Source: Dactylellina haptotyla
Lineage: Eukaryota > Ascomycota > Orbiliomycetes > Orbiliales > Orbiliaceae
NCBI GenBank assembly: GCA_031310005.1
Contig: CM062379.1
Location: forward strand, 5,890,001-5,954,000
Direction: 5' to 3'
Length of the DNA: 64,000 nt
The position numbers and the translations under genes are program-made. Of the stretch, positions 48,882 through 60,769 are shown piece by piece (position 1 is the stretch's first letter; every line of letters starts with the position of its first letter). The notes beneath the pieces were generated by a model that had not been told where the DNA came from, did not search any database, and saw only the letters and a program-made list of their open reading frames with translations.

Positions 48882-51563
48882 CCAATACGACAAGGGAGAG
48901 GTCGGGGCCTAGTGCTATTTAAACGGGGGGAAGGCGCCGAGTTTGGGCGCTGAGCAGAGCAATACGCCTCGTCCAGAAACAGGTGGCCGCCGGAAGAAAC
49001 CCGATTGGTGTACCCCGGTAAACCCACTCGGGCCTGGCAAGAGAAAAGAGCCCCCGTGAACGTGACCTACGAGCGTCGATTACGGGCGTTGTGACGGACG
49101 TATATTTAAACCAAGCGTGACCCGCAGACTTTGCGCGGCAGCATACCAGATGCTCGCAAGTTGTTCCGCGTGAATGCTAGATCGGGTCGTTTCGAAAGGG
49201 ACTCTCGGTTACCCCTGGTGGACTGGTGGAGATGTGGTGGACGTGACGAACAGGTCGAGTGACCTACGGGGAAGAAAGATCATGCAGGCGTAATTACGTT
49301 AACGACGGTGAAGAGAACGAGAGAAGAACTAGAAGCCAGACTGGGCAGACGGAAAACCGGCGGAAGACATGTCACGAGCCGCCCTTTTATCGTTCATTCG
49401 CAGGTTATTTAGCAGAATGCATCCTTTGACCTTGCAGGACTGCAGAACTGGCAAAACAGGGATGCGTCTTATGCTGGCCGCTCCTCTGACGCCTAAATGC
49501 GCCTCTCGCTGCGCGCTGTTGTATTTTCCGGCAACACATCCTGCCGTGGACCTGGACGACGACGTTCTTGTCGAGGCTGTACAATGGCCAAATTTACTTG
49601 AGCGCGATATGAAGTCGGGCTCTACGACATCATATTGATATTTTCGGGTTAACAGGTATATTGCCGTGTAAAATATTCCCTACTCTTTGGCTCAGAATGA
49701 CGTGATGTTCTACGCTGAAACAACTTGAGTTGATACTCCACTATGTATAGGAATCATCGAACGACAACCGGAAATCGGGTAACAAACCGGGCTAGTATAC
49801 AGATTTTGCAAAATTAAGTACCAATCCCCAGGGAGATATCCCGCACAGCTGTTGCTCTAAAGCTACCTGCAACCTTCTGTCCAAAATAACCTGAATTGCT
49901 GCAGAATATAAAAATGTGTTGATGAGTTGTGCACGCAAATATAATATCTCCTTTTCAAATGTTGAGAAGAATAGACCTTTTCAAATGGTTCGGGGTGGTT
50001 TTACGCTGCAATATCCTCATTGGTGATTTAGAAATCCAAGTAGATATTTTGAGATTTTAGGGCGTGTATGAAATACGATAAGTGAATATTCAAATACCGA
50101 CCGGGGTCTTATAAATCTCGAATCGCGAGTTTCGAAACATATGATTTAAACTACAGCTACCGTGCTTGGGTTATATTTAATATGTTTATCGCGACAGTAG
50201 ATAGTATATCAATATTTTCCTAGGCCACATGGTCTGTTGGTTTATAATTGATAGAATTAGCCCGAATAAACTATAATACCCAAGTTCTTCCAGAAGTCGT
50301 TGCTATGATGGTATGCCGTCAATCGTCACGTATGGTGTCACAAGGTGTCCACGAGAAAGGATATTCTGCGTCTTGACTTATTTACCCTCGTAACTTTTCA
50401 TACTATTCAATCTTCAATGGTCATACGATTTAAATATCCTAAGCCCCGACCCAAAGCACCATATTGAACGAGCGCGGGCTCAATGTAAACAATAATATTG
50501 AAAATCAAGTGGCCCAAGAACAAGAAAAGAAGAGCAATGGCGGTTGTAAATATACAAATAATGGTATATCCAATATTCTATAGAACTCATCTTGCCCCCC
50601 CGAGAATATCGGAGATTCGAGATCAAAGTAAAAAAAATCACTATCGGGTTGCTATCCAACAACCGCTATCGTATATTTACATATAAGATATCGCCTCGAA
50701 CCCCAGCGGAACCAAACTCATGTTTACAATTCCGTCATATAACTACCGCCGCTGCGAGGTCATCGCAGCATAATAAGCCCAGTCGCTAAAAATATAAATA
50801 TTATCTTTCTTTAAATTTGTGTATCATTTATAAAAATCTTAAAAGAGACGGCACGGGCATGCGGGGTCGTGTTCATATCATCGGTGCGCATATGAGACGG
50901 TGTATGTGTATTATGTGTGTCTACAGGCGGAGCTCGTGAGAAAAAGAAAACGGAGGGGTTCGGCAGGCGGACTCGTTTCGACGGTTTCAGGATATGCGAA
51001 TCAGCGAAAGGAAAGATCACACATTTGTTTATGCTATCGACTTTCCGCGTTCGGTTCGACGAAACCTGGAGACGAACTTCCCCATAGGTGCAAAAAATAG
51101 AAATCTCGATAGGAGCGTCTTGGATTCTACGTTTACGTCGTCATCGTCGTCGTCGAACTGACAATCGAGATAGCGAATTGTGCGGTCGACGCGGCTGGCT
51201 GTCGCGTCAATGTCAGCAGCCAAAACAACGCGCGAGTCTATCATTGGCCGACGGATTAACGTCGACCACATGCAACACCAGGATTCCAACGTCCACACAA
51301 CACACGTGCCGAAAATAAGAGAATCGCTGGTCTGTCAAGGTCGAAAACGATAAAATCGGATCATAAGGTTTGGTTATCGACAAGATTGACATTAACAATT
51401 TACATGTACATAGGCATTCGTGTACAGAAGATTGGCAAGGGAGACCACATCAAGGAAAAATCCATTAATACAGAAGAAAAGGCGCTTTGAATCAAATTAA
51501 ACCATCTCTATTAATAATACCCTCCACTAATACACCTCAAACTACTATTATAAAGAAAATAGT
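48882..51563. other. Intergenic, 2.7 kb, no gene seen
   Basis: ATG22 promoter side and downstream flank of the CCG-6-like gene. The portion 49660-50860 is AT-rich. A short plus-strand open frame of 89 codons (49369-49638) begins with ATG and lacks low complexity, but it has no recognisable motif, so it is not called. Confidence 0.45.
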
Positions 51564-52117
51564 TTACAAGAGCATGGCGGCAGCACCGAAGACGGCGACC
51601 AAGGCGCCAGAGGCCATCTTCATGGAAGAGGCAGCACCAGTGGCAACTGGTGGGTAGACTGGGACGGTGGTGTTGTAAACTGGTGGTGGAACATAGGTTG
51701 GGGTGGCGGTTGGGCATGGGGTGGAGGTAACTGGGGTGACAGTTGGTGGGCTATTGATAAACTGTTAGTTGGAATTCTTGATTCAAGTAGTTCGGATTTG
51801 AGCTTACCAAGAGGTGGAGGTGGTGGTGGAGCAGGTCAAAGTGCGGGTGCATGGGCAGTTGGTGACAGTGATGGTGGTTGGCTCAGTGACAACATATGTC
51901 TGGGTACCCTCGGTGACTGCAAGGTTTATTAGTTACGGTTCGTCTAGAATCAGATTGCGGAATTCAACGCACAGGTAGTGGCATATGGGCAGTAGGTGAC
52001 ATAAGAGTCGACAACGGTGGTGGTGGTCGAGATGGTACCGTTGGAGTAACCGTAGTAACCATCAGCCATGACGGCGGCAACAGAGGCGGCGGTAGCGAGG
52101 ACAGCGGAGAACTTCAT
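51564..52117 (-). CDS. CCG-6-like GPI-anchored cell-wall protein, 146 aa
   Basis: Three exons join in phase: 52117-51973, 51916-51808 and 51750-51564 (phases 1 and 2). The product has a signal peptide (MKFSAVLATAASVAAVMADG) and a first block with DSYVTYCPYATT. The second block is TYVVTEPTTITVTNCPCTRT and ends in a Thr/Ser-rich stretch. A Pro/Thr linker (CPTATPTYVPPPVYNTTVPV) and a C-terminal hydrophobic tail (about 20 residues ending AAAMLL) fit a GPI-anchor signal. This arrangement, with VTYCP and TxTxCPC motifs, matches the clock-controlled protein CCG-6 and similar covalently linked wall proteins of filamentous ascomycetes. These are abundant, small and of structural or adhesive role. Cysteines are few and paired. 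A strong, pyrimidine-rich promoter with a TATA box precedes it. Confidence 0.87.
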
Positions 52118-55044
52118 TTTGTCGGTTTGGTTTGGTTATTAAAAATAACGGTTGATTAGGGTATTAATTGGTTTTTGGGATTAGACAGGTAATCGCGATT
52201 TGGCAAATGAACGAGTGAATGCGCTGAAGAGCGAGCGTGGTACTTTGTAAAAAGCGAGTGAGTGTGGTGATAGAAAGGGAAGAAGGAACAGCATCCCAAA
52301 GTAAGGGAGGTGTCACTTCTTATAGCCGGGCGGGCACCAGCGGTTAGCAGGCGAAGAGTCGTACGATCACACCCATAGATTGGCAGTGATTACTCTCTTT
52401 CTTTTCCAAGGGGGGAAGAAATTTGAGTGCAATCAAAACGAGAAGGTCTCCTTTCCCGCTTGATTTTCCCCTTTGATGTGGATTTTCTTTTTTGGTGTTT
52501 ACTTGGGACGTAGGGCGAGATTTTGGGGGCTTCTGACTGGCCAGGAACCCGGACTCGGTGCTAGTCAAGGTACAGGGTACGTGTCAGTCGCAGAGATTTT
52601 TGCGGACGGCGGAAAGAACCAGGCACAAACCACACCAAATCCGCCCACGCCAATTGGCTCGAGAAAAAGCAACCCGACACCTGCATAAAAGGGGTGAGTG
52701 AGCGGCAGGCACAGCACATCGCACCACACTAAGGAAAAATACGTCCGTTCGTTTTTTTTTTCTTTTGGTTCCTATCGCAACATTTGTTTAATTTTAAAAT
52801 TCGTTTTTCTTGATCCATCCGGCCTTGGAACCATGTCCTGTCCTGATAGGGGATCTAACTCCAAGCCGTTATCATTTATCTCCCGTGAGGTTTTTAGGGC
52901 CAATACGAGGTGAGTTCTTAATCGTGATATCATTGTCACCTTGTTGGTTGAACCGGTCGTGTGCTGTTTTCCTGATCAATCGTTGGCGCCTGCCGGAAAG
53001 AAGGAACTCCCGCCAAATAGGTTCGATGCCAATAATAAGGGCCTGCTGTATTGATTTCCTGCATGCACCTGCATCGTCGTCACAAAAGCCTAAGCTGTGG
53101 TGGAAATTCTTGTCACTTTCTCCCAGTAATTCGCGTGTCTCATGCACAAGCCTGTGTGCGCGCGAGCGAGCAAGCAGCAAGTAAGGACCGAAATGCTCGA
53201 ATGCATTTTCGGGGCTAAAATGGGGCACTAAACATAGGGGTGGGCCAATTCCGAATTTTCGATCCCATTGGCTTTGGCAGAGGTCCACCGCGTGGGCTGA
53301 TACACAACCTCACCATTTCGGTTCCACCCAGCTGTGACCATGCGTTTTTACCCTCTTGCACTCTTTCCTGCCTGTTTTCCCCTCTCTCTCATCTCCTTCT
53401 TGCCCACGCATTCAGCAAATGTTAGTTCGTCGAATGCAAGCCCACGCTATGTCTGGGTGGGAAATGCTTCCAACGCATTCTTTCAATTTTAAGCGAAATT
53501 ACATGTTCCCTCTTTCGCCGTGTGCCGATCGAGTATTCCAATCAAATCTCGGAAAGCATTCAGCGCAAGACGGCAGTTCGCAGCCGTCTGGTTGGCTGCT
53601 ATTCTTGTCTAGTAGCCTGCGAGTTCTAGATCTTAGATTCGTTCGCAATTGCCTGCGATGGCGGTGATATGCTTGGCCTGCCTCGCTTTCCCTCGATCCC
53701 TTCCGCCCGCGCCTTACTATAGAGGACCAGAGGCCCGCTTGGGTGTGATCGCTCGCTCAGTGGGTTCTCTTGTGATCCTACGAACTCAGGGGGATGAGAG
53801 AGAACGTGCGAGGAACATTTCCCAACCATGGATGCCCCTTTCTCCGATTTAATTCCCATGTCGGGAAACGTTTCACTCAAGTGGAATTGGTTGGACGGCC
53901 CTCCGAACCCGCACAGAGGTTGAAAGTAAGGAAACAGAAGTTGTGTCCGAACCTGGCGTATGCTCGCGACGGCGGCGAACAAGCTTTTAGCAGCCTGCAC
54001 GCAGGTTATACTTGGCCCCCAACCCGATGTCGTTATGCAATGCACGTCGACGCGGCGCGTTTGCGTTTGTTTGCTTGCGTCTCGTTCGTTTTCTCCGAGT
54101 GCCTTCTCGAAAAACGGTCGTGCCTTTCATGACATCAGGTTATAGCAGGCGATCTTCTATGGACGGCCTATGAAACACGGACCCCCAAGAAATAAAAAAA
54201 AGTCCGAGTAGAAACCATTTAGGGCTGTTAACTGGCTTGCTGCAATTTTAACAATCGAGATCTTGATTTCTTGATGACGCCGCTCCGGCTGCCGAAGCGG
54301 GAATGGTCCAGGAACGCAAGAAGGTTCAATTCCGTCGGGCTCGTGGAAAAAGGCAGATAATAACGGAAAAACCTGGGCATTTGCCAAAATTACATCCCAC
54401 GCGAGGACGCGGCCGTCTGCCCAGCATCTGCCAGCATTCTCGCCTCTGGGTGCTAAATGAGATATGGAGGAAGGAAGGCGGGACAAGAGTCAATACGGGT
54501 AGGCCTAAGGCAAGGGAATCTGGTAGTCCTAATTTTACGAGGAATTCGGAGCGCAACCCTCTCGGACCAAGTGAATTCCCTCGTATGAATATCTTGACCG
54601 CAGGGCCTGTTCATGTAACTTGATAATTTCATGCACGGAACTGGCACAGAACTCGCGAAAAGTTAAAAGCGCTCGGAGGCATGTCTCGCTCACGCCAACT
54701 GGCTACGGATGATTGGAAGTGCTTACTGATCCAGCTGGTGCAATCTGTAGCGCGCGATGTCAGGTTGTCTTCCCCTTACTTTTGCGTGGTGCCGAGTCGG
54801 CCATCTCCCCGAAGCCGAAAAGGTAGGCAGCTGGCTTGGGGCGTTCTTGCTCAGTGAGGGCTAGAGTAGCCGAATTTGGTCACAAAATGTAAGTTGCTGC
54901 ACCCGAAAAGTGCAAATCCGTCGAAGCGACTTTCCTTGCGGAAAAGAGATATGGTACAATTACATTTTTATTACCTTTACAGTTACATTCAATCAAAGGT
55001 CAAAAAAGAATTTTTACAGAATTTTTTACTTTACGAAGCTGGGA
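52118..55044. other. Intergenic, 2.9 kb, no convincing gene
   Basis: Promoter of the CCG-6-like gene on the left and 3' flank of SHMT on the right. GC is nearly balanced and many overlapping open frames of 60-139 codons occur on both strands (for example 53626-54045 minus and 53794-54132 plus). None shows a domain or an intron that joins them, and they contradict one another. A short AT-rich zone at 54950-55030 likely holds the SHMT 3' end. Confidence 0.4.
52319..52325 (-). promoter_or_regulatory. TATA box, CCG-6-like gene
   Basis: The minus strand reads GGCTATAAGAAG about 200 bp upstream of the ATG at 52117, followed by a pyrimidine-rich leader (CTTCCTTCTTCCCTTTC). This fits highly expressed fungal cell-wall genes. 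Confidence 0.5.
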
Positions 55045-57090
55045 TCAATGCGTCCACGGAACGGGGAAGTCTCTAACCCAGCTCCTGACATCCTCTCTCA
55101 ATTTGACGAGATTCTCAACCTTGCCACCATCACCTAGCGCTTCAGTGAACTCTTTGGTCTTTGTCGCACCAGTCGATGACTCGACCTCCTTTGCAATGGT
55201 CACTGCAGAATCAACAATCTCCGCCACTCGCTCGAAATCGCCTTCATCAAAGCCACGGGTGGTCATGGCGGGCGACCCAAGCCGCAAACCGCCCGGTTTC
55301 ATCTAAAGAACGGCACGTTAGCTCCAACACAAAACGCACAATCATAAAACGCGTAATCTTATCAATTTGAGGTATGAAGAGACACAGAAAAGGGAAGAAG
55401 AGACGTACCGCAGACTTGTCACCAGGTACGGTGTTCTTGTTGGAAGCTACGTTACACAACTCCAACACTCGCTCGACCTTGGCTCCGTCGATTCCCTTTG
55501 GCTTCAGGTCGATGAGCACCAAGTGGTTCTCAACCTCACCTCCAACAATCTTGTAACCCATCCCGCTCAACTTATTGCCCAGCGCCTTTGCATTCTTCAG
55601 CACCTGCTCCTGGTACTCTCTGAACTCCTTGCTCTGCGCCTGCTTGAGAGCTACGGCGAGGGCGGTGATGGTATGGTTATGCGGCCCTCCTTGATGACCC
55701 GGGAAGACGGACGCGTTGATCGTATTCTCGAAATCATACATCGTCTTGTTCCCCTTCTTATCCGTTGATCGCACGCCCTTGCGGTAGAAAATCATTGCGC
55801 CTCGCGGACCCCTCTATTTTACCCCGCCATATATTAGCACCCACACCCAAAATACCACCTATATCGCATATTATGTCGTGAAACGACGGGAGGATATGTT
55901 CTTCTCGTCCATTGCACACGCGCACGCGAATAAACAACCGTGAAACGAAGGAAGAGGGGGAAGAGGGACGATTATTAAAAATAACACCGAGACCATTAAA
56001 ACGCACGCACCAGGCTCTTGTGTGTAGTGGTAGTGACAATGTCGCTAGTGTGAAACGGACTGTCCACCACGCCCGCGGCCACCAGTCCACTGATGTGCGC
56101 CATGTCGCTGAGCAAATACGCGCCACAGGCCGCAGCAATCTTCTTCATGCGGGCGTAATCGATCGTCCGGCTATAGGCGGAGGTACCCGCGATGATGATC
56201 TTCGGGCGGAAGACCATTGCCGTCTTTTCCAAGCCATCGTAGTCAATCACGCCTGTTTCGGGGTTGAGGTGGTAGGGCATTGTGGTGAAGTACTTGGAGA
56301 TGAAGGATATGTGCTTCGAGGGGATCTGATATCCATGGGACAGGTGGCCACCGTGTGGGAGGTCCAGGCCCATCAGGCGGTCGTGGGCCTGCAGGACGGC
56401 GCTGTAGGCGTATAGATTGGCCGGTGAACCGGATAAGGCTTATCGGTTTTATTTTACCATGTTAGATTGCGTGCCCTTCCCTATCGTGATATCGGACCAT
56501 TTAAAGGAAAATAAAAAATGCTGCGGGGTCTTACGTTGGACGTTGACACCCCATTCCGCGGGATCTAGCTTGAAGGTTTCGAGCGCTCGCTGTTGGCATA
56601 GTCTCTCGGCCTGGTCGATGAATTCATTCCCGCCGTAGTATCGTGCGCCGGGGTAGCCCTCCGAGTATTTATCTGTGCCTGTGGTTAGTATGGATATTAG
56701 ATCGTAGCGACTTTTTGACGCACTTTGCATCGGTGACCCGAGGGTGTCCAGCACGGCCTGCGAGGTGAAGTTCTCAGATGGGATTAGATTGATGAACTCC
56801 CGCTGCCGCAGCTTCTCCTTCTTGACAATCTCTGCAACGGTGGGGTCTGCCTCCGCCAGGTGGGCCGTGAGGAGCTACATATCATATTGAATTGACAATC
56901 AGCTATAGCTCTGTGATTTGAGCGAAAATTTTATATCGAAGTAGGAGCTATCTTATCCTACCTTATCATGGCTCTCAGGTAGCGAAGCATAATGCCTTGC
57001 AACGGGCAATTGCCTCGCAGCAAGTGGTCGCGCGGCCGGTCTGAGGTTAATGCTCCTGGTGAGGAGTCTGCCGTATACGGTTCGCTGCAT
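55045..57090 (-). CDS. SHM1: Serine hydroxymethyltransferase, mitochondrial
   Basis: Six exons join in phase: 57090-56962, 56874-56724, 56672-56535, 56438-56011, 55813-55409 and 55302-55045, giving 502 aa. The enzyme uses pyridoxal phosphate to convert serine and tetrahydrofolate to glycine and 5,10-methylene-THF. The first 35 residues ([20 protein letters not shown] onward) are Arg-rich without acidic residues, a mitochondrial presequence, so this is the mitochondrial isoform. Family motifs in order are [38 protein letters not shown], the HGGHLSHGY loop, [12 protein letters not shown], and the PLP-lysine motif TTTTHKSL with Lys280 just before an intron. [24 protein letters not shown] and [13 protein letters not shown] follow. 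The last is the substrate-carboxylate Arg segment. No defects are visible. Confidence 0.97.
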
Positions 57091-57208
57091 GGTTCGCGAG
57101 TCTCGTTCGATATATCCGGGAAGGAAGGAATGCAATGCTGTGAAGATGTCAGTCGAGAGGGCGAGAAGATAGCAGCTATAGCACGCCAGCACCCACAATT
57201 GGCCCGGT

Positions 57209-57214
57209 TTATAA
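57209..57214 (-). promoter_or_regulatory. TATA box candidate, SHMT gene
   Basis: The minus strand reads CTCTTATAAACCGG about 120 bp before the SHMT ATG at 57090. Confidence 0.4.
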
Positions 57215-57908
57215 GAGCACGTCGAGTCACACGCCGTCCCCGGGGTGCATTTATCCAAAGCCCAGCGTGGTCCGTACTTGTTTGTGTCTGCGGTGGCTAT
57301 CGACGGGATTCTTCCGACGTCGGGTGCGAGATCCGCTTAGCTTTTTCGTAGCGCGGAGAAGGCTGCATCGCTGACCTGCCTGCAGCGGCCGACGACGACT
57401 GGGGTCCGCGCTGCGTTGCAGTGTTGCACCCGCACCCGCACACATAAATATTATTTTTTCACCTCGCTCGCTTCCCTTCTCTTCTCCTCTTCTTTCCTCA
57501 TACAACTAATTCAACGAAATGATGACAGGCACCGACCAAACGGAATCCGTACCTAGCTCTCGCCCTATGTTCCTTCGCCTCCTCGCGGGGGCCGACTCGA
57601 ACGTCAGCGTGCGGGCGCTGTGGAAACTCCCACTGCCGCAATCTCACCACCTTTTCGATGGGAGATATCAGAACCACTGATCGTTCACCGCCTCGATACC
57701 TGCGCTTTCTACACCCTCGAAACTCTCCCATTGGATGGCCCACAATCTTCGATACTCTAGCATAGGGGATTCAGATTATGGGGTGCCTACGAGAAGAGTG
57801 ATGGGGTGTAGGATACGGGTCATCGAGGTTGAAGAAGTTGTTGTCTCTACCTGTGCTACGCGTGATATATATTGGGATGCAGAGTATTCATATATTCTCT
57901 TGTGTTTG

Positions 57909-58013
57909 TATATATATATATATATATATATATTATAAACTATACACAAACCAATCATCCCACCAATCTAGCTAGCTAGCTAGCTAGTAGTAGTAGTAGT
58001 AGTAGTAGTAGTA
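57909..58013. repeat. Compound microsatellite (TA)n, (TAGC)n, (TAG)n
   Basis: A (TA)12 run at 57909-57932 is followed after about 35 bp by about five CTAG/TAGC units (57968-57987). These pass directly into about nine TAG units (57985-58013). Expected to vary in length between strains. Confidence 0.9.
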
Positions 58014-58407
58014 TCTATTACGTACATCCAAAGAAATTCATCATCGCCGCGGGGGGCTCCGACTCGCGGAGTTCGCAGCCAAGATATACATGAAAAAATA
58101 TGGAAAAAAAATAAACGAGCACGAATCCGCCCACATCATGTGTATTTTTGCAAGACAAAAAGATGGCAGTACTCAATCATTAGATATGTATGCTATAAGA
58201 GAAACACTGTACAAGAAAAACATTTCAGAAACAAAAACATAACCATCACGAGGGTATCGATGCCATTTTAAGGAAAATATGCACGATGACACACAAGGAA
58301 AACCGCTTCAGGTGAATGCAGAGGATAAAAAAAAATCAGAAATCACAAAAAAATGAACGAACTTTTTTGGGGTTTAGAGCATTTTCGTGAGGAGCGCAGC
58401 GGACGGT

Positions 58408-60769
58408 TTACGGTTGCTTATCAGCCTTCTCCTCCTGTTGAAGCTGCTGTGGTATGCTGTGGGTGCTATTCCTCGCTGAACCCACAGGTCTCCTCACGAT
58501 ATTCACCTGTGGTGAACTCACCATTGGTGACGGCGAAGGAGAGTGCCCCGGTGACCGCCTCTTCTCTTCGAAATACGCCGAGCCCTGCTGGGACTCGGCG
58601 TCCGATCTATCATCGTCGTAGGCACTGGGTGCATCGCCAGTCACCAAGCCGAGTCTTTCTTCCTCAGTTTGAATTCGGGTTAGTGAAGTAGGCTTGGACG
58701 ATTCTCTCGAAGGCTTCGGTCGTTGGGGTGTTGCGGCTCCTGCTGCATGGCCAGGCGACTCTGTGGAGTCCTCATCACTAGCCTCAAACTGTTGTACCGG
58801 CTGGTGGTGGTGCTCGCGCCCGAGTCTGCTGAAGATACCCTGGAACGAGAACTGGCGTCTCGCCTTCTGAGTCGTCGCCGACTCCGGGCGTAGGGTTCCG
58901 TCATCTGCGACCTTTTCTTCCGTGAGAGTCAGCTCAGGCGGATCGGCTGCAGAGTTACCTCTGGACCTGCCACCGAAGAACCACGGGCGGTGATCAGGGC
59001 TCGATGGGACCAGAGATATCGTCTTTTTCGGTGTTACTTCAGGGCTGGAGGGCTCATCTTTTCTCTTCTTGTTCCTTCGTTGTGTGACAGAATCCGGGAG
59101 GGCTAGTTGATCGATCGATACCGGGTCACCATGGCGCAAATCGCCCTGGGAGCGGCTCTGGTGGGTGGCTATCCGCATCATGTCGGTAGAGACTCGGCCT
59201 TCTTCCATCTCTTCGAGCCTCGACAGTGTCGGTCCCATATTTGGACGCTGGCTGGCCGAAGTATGTCGTCTGGGCCTACCACCTTCTTCTTTTTCACCGG
59301 CAAAGCTGACTCGTCGCCTTAATCCATCCCACTCAACGATTACGTCCGGGCTAAGGTGGTCCTTCTCTCTGATATCCCTCAATTGATCATCGTGAATTTG
59401 TTGCATCTCCTTTGTTTCGGCTTGCTTTCGGACCGTGCTTATTCGTCGGATAATCGCGGCGGCACCACGGATAGCGTCAGCCTTCGGTTCGGACTCCGGT
59501 TCTTCTTGTTCTGCCACGATCTTAACTTGGTCGAGGTCTCCTCGGAAGACAGCAGTATCTGGAACTTCCTTTGCGGATTTGGAAAGCTGGAGGAGCACCA
59601 CTCCGGCGCAAATTTCGAGGAAACCCATGATCACGGTTGCGATACCGGCGCCCGTTCCTTTGAAACCTTGGAAGAGGACGGCAGAGGTGACAATGGTTGC
59701 AGAGGTAAAGAATACGTAGTAGGTTGGTGTGACAAGAGCGGCGTTATAGATGTTTAGAGCTTTCTGTATAAGTTGTTAGCTGCTGTAAGTTTCTAAAAAG
59801 TCTATAGCGGTTGAGCCTACGTTGAGGTAATAAATTTCCGTCAATAATGTGATCACGACGAATATCAGCAGGACGTATAGAAACCAATTATTGAACTGTG
59901 GCTTGCCGCCAGCTTGTGCGACAACAGCTGCTCCTAAACCTTGTGTGGCAACGACGCTAGAATATATTTAGCATTGGAATATAATCAAGAGATCATAATC
60001 TGGAGTCAAATTCATACCTCAATCCACCGATCATCGAACAAACGCTGAGATATACCATCATACTCTTCTCACCGTACCGCGGCCCCACCCAGAATATCAC
60101 AAAAAGACATCCTAGGATCACGACTCCGGCGTACGATAAAAAGCCAGGTGCGAGAATATACCGTTTCATATCCTGAATATCGCTGACGGCACTCTGTTCC
60201 GGCGCATTGACCGCAATCACAATACTGCCAACCACGCAGACAAAACACCCAGCTTTACCCACAAATGACAACCGTTCCTTCAGAAAGATCGATGACAGAA
60301 TAGCAGTGATAACAACCGAGAGAGCACCGAGCGGGGTAACCAGGATAGCATCGACGAAAGCGTAGGCGCAGAAATTGCACACCTCGCCAATAATCATGAG
60401 AATCATGCCCGTCCACCACCACGCGTTCTTGAGATATCCGACACCCTCACCAGGTTTAGAGTTGTCCTTGAGGTTGGCTTGTAGGAGACCCTTTTTCTTG
60501 AGCACGTAGGATATGCCGATAAAAACGCCGGAGCAGATGGCGAGGGTTACACCCACGGCCTTGTATCTGTTTCATACTGTTAGTCGACTTGATCATTCTT
60601 TTGGCAAAACTTGCATTTATATGCATTTAATTTGGAATACGCACGCTGGAGGTCGCGCTGCATGGCCAGAGGCAGCTGTTGTTGTCGCTGCGGCTGCAGA
60701 GCTAGTAGCTGACGCTATCGCCTCCGCCGTCGAGGACGCTATGCTCGATATACTGGAACTAGACGACAT
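58408..60769 (-). CDS. NIPA-type magnesium transporter, long cytosolic tail, 721 aa
   Basis: Four exons join in phase: 60769-60645, 60566-60018, 59956-59821 and 59763-58408. NIPA (DUF803) proteins are multi-pass Mg2+ transporters related to the drug/metabolite transporter fold. After a Ser/Ala-rich lead of about 40 residues come the family motifs: VGVTLAICSGVFIGISYVLK with KKGLLQAN, then AWWWTGMILMIIGEVCNFCA, the YAFVDAILVTPLGALSVVIT block, and later ALNIYNAALVTPTYYVFFTS. About nine helices can be placed in the first 330 residues. The last 390 residues form a charged Ser/Pro/Arg/Glu-rich cytosolic tail with no domain, far longer than in animal NIPA proteins but usual for the large fungal versions. 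Phosphorylation-type sites are abundant there. It probably sits at the plasma membrane, endosome or vacuole. Confidence 0.94.

Larger units (their letters stand above)
57091..58407. other. Intergenic, SHMT promoter and microsatellites
   Basis: The left half is the SHMT promoter (TATA candidate near 57209). The right half is AT-rich, with a compound microsatellite at 57909-58013, and is the likely 3' UTR and downstream sequence of the NIPA gene. No gene is seen. Confidence 0.5.

Noticed and set aside
49369-49638. 89-codon open frame upstream of ATG22
   Set aside because: Starts with ATG but has no recognisable motif and no flanking splice support; too weak to call.
52698-54145. Cluster of many short open frames on both strands
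   Set aside because: Mutually contradictory frames in a GC-balanced spacer; no conserved motif or splice evidence.
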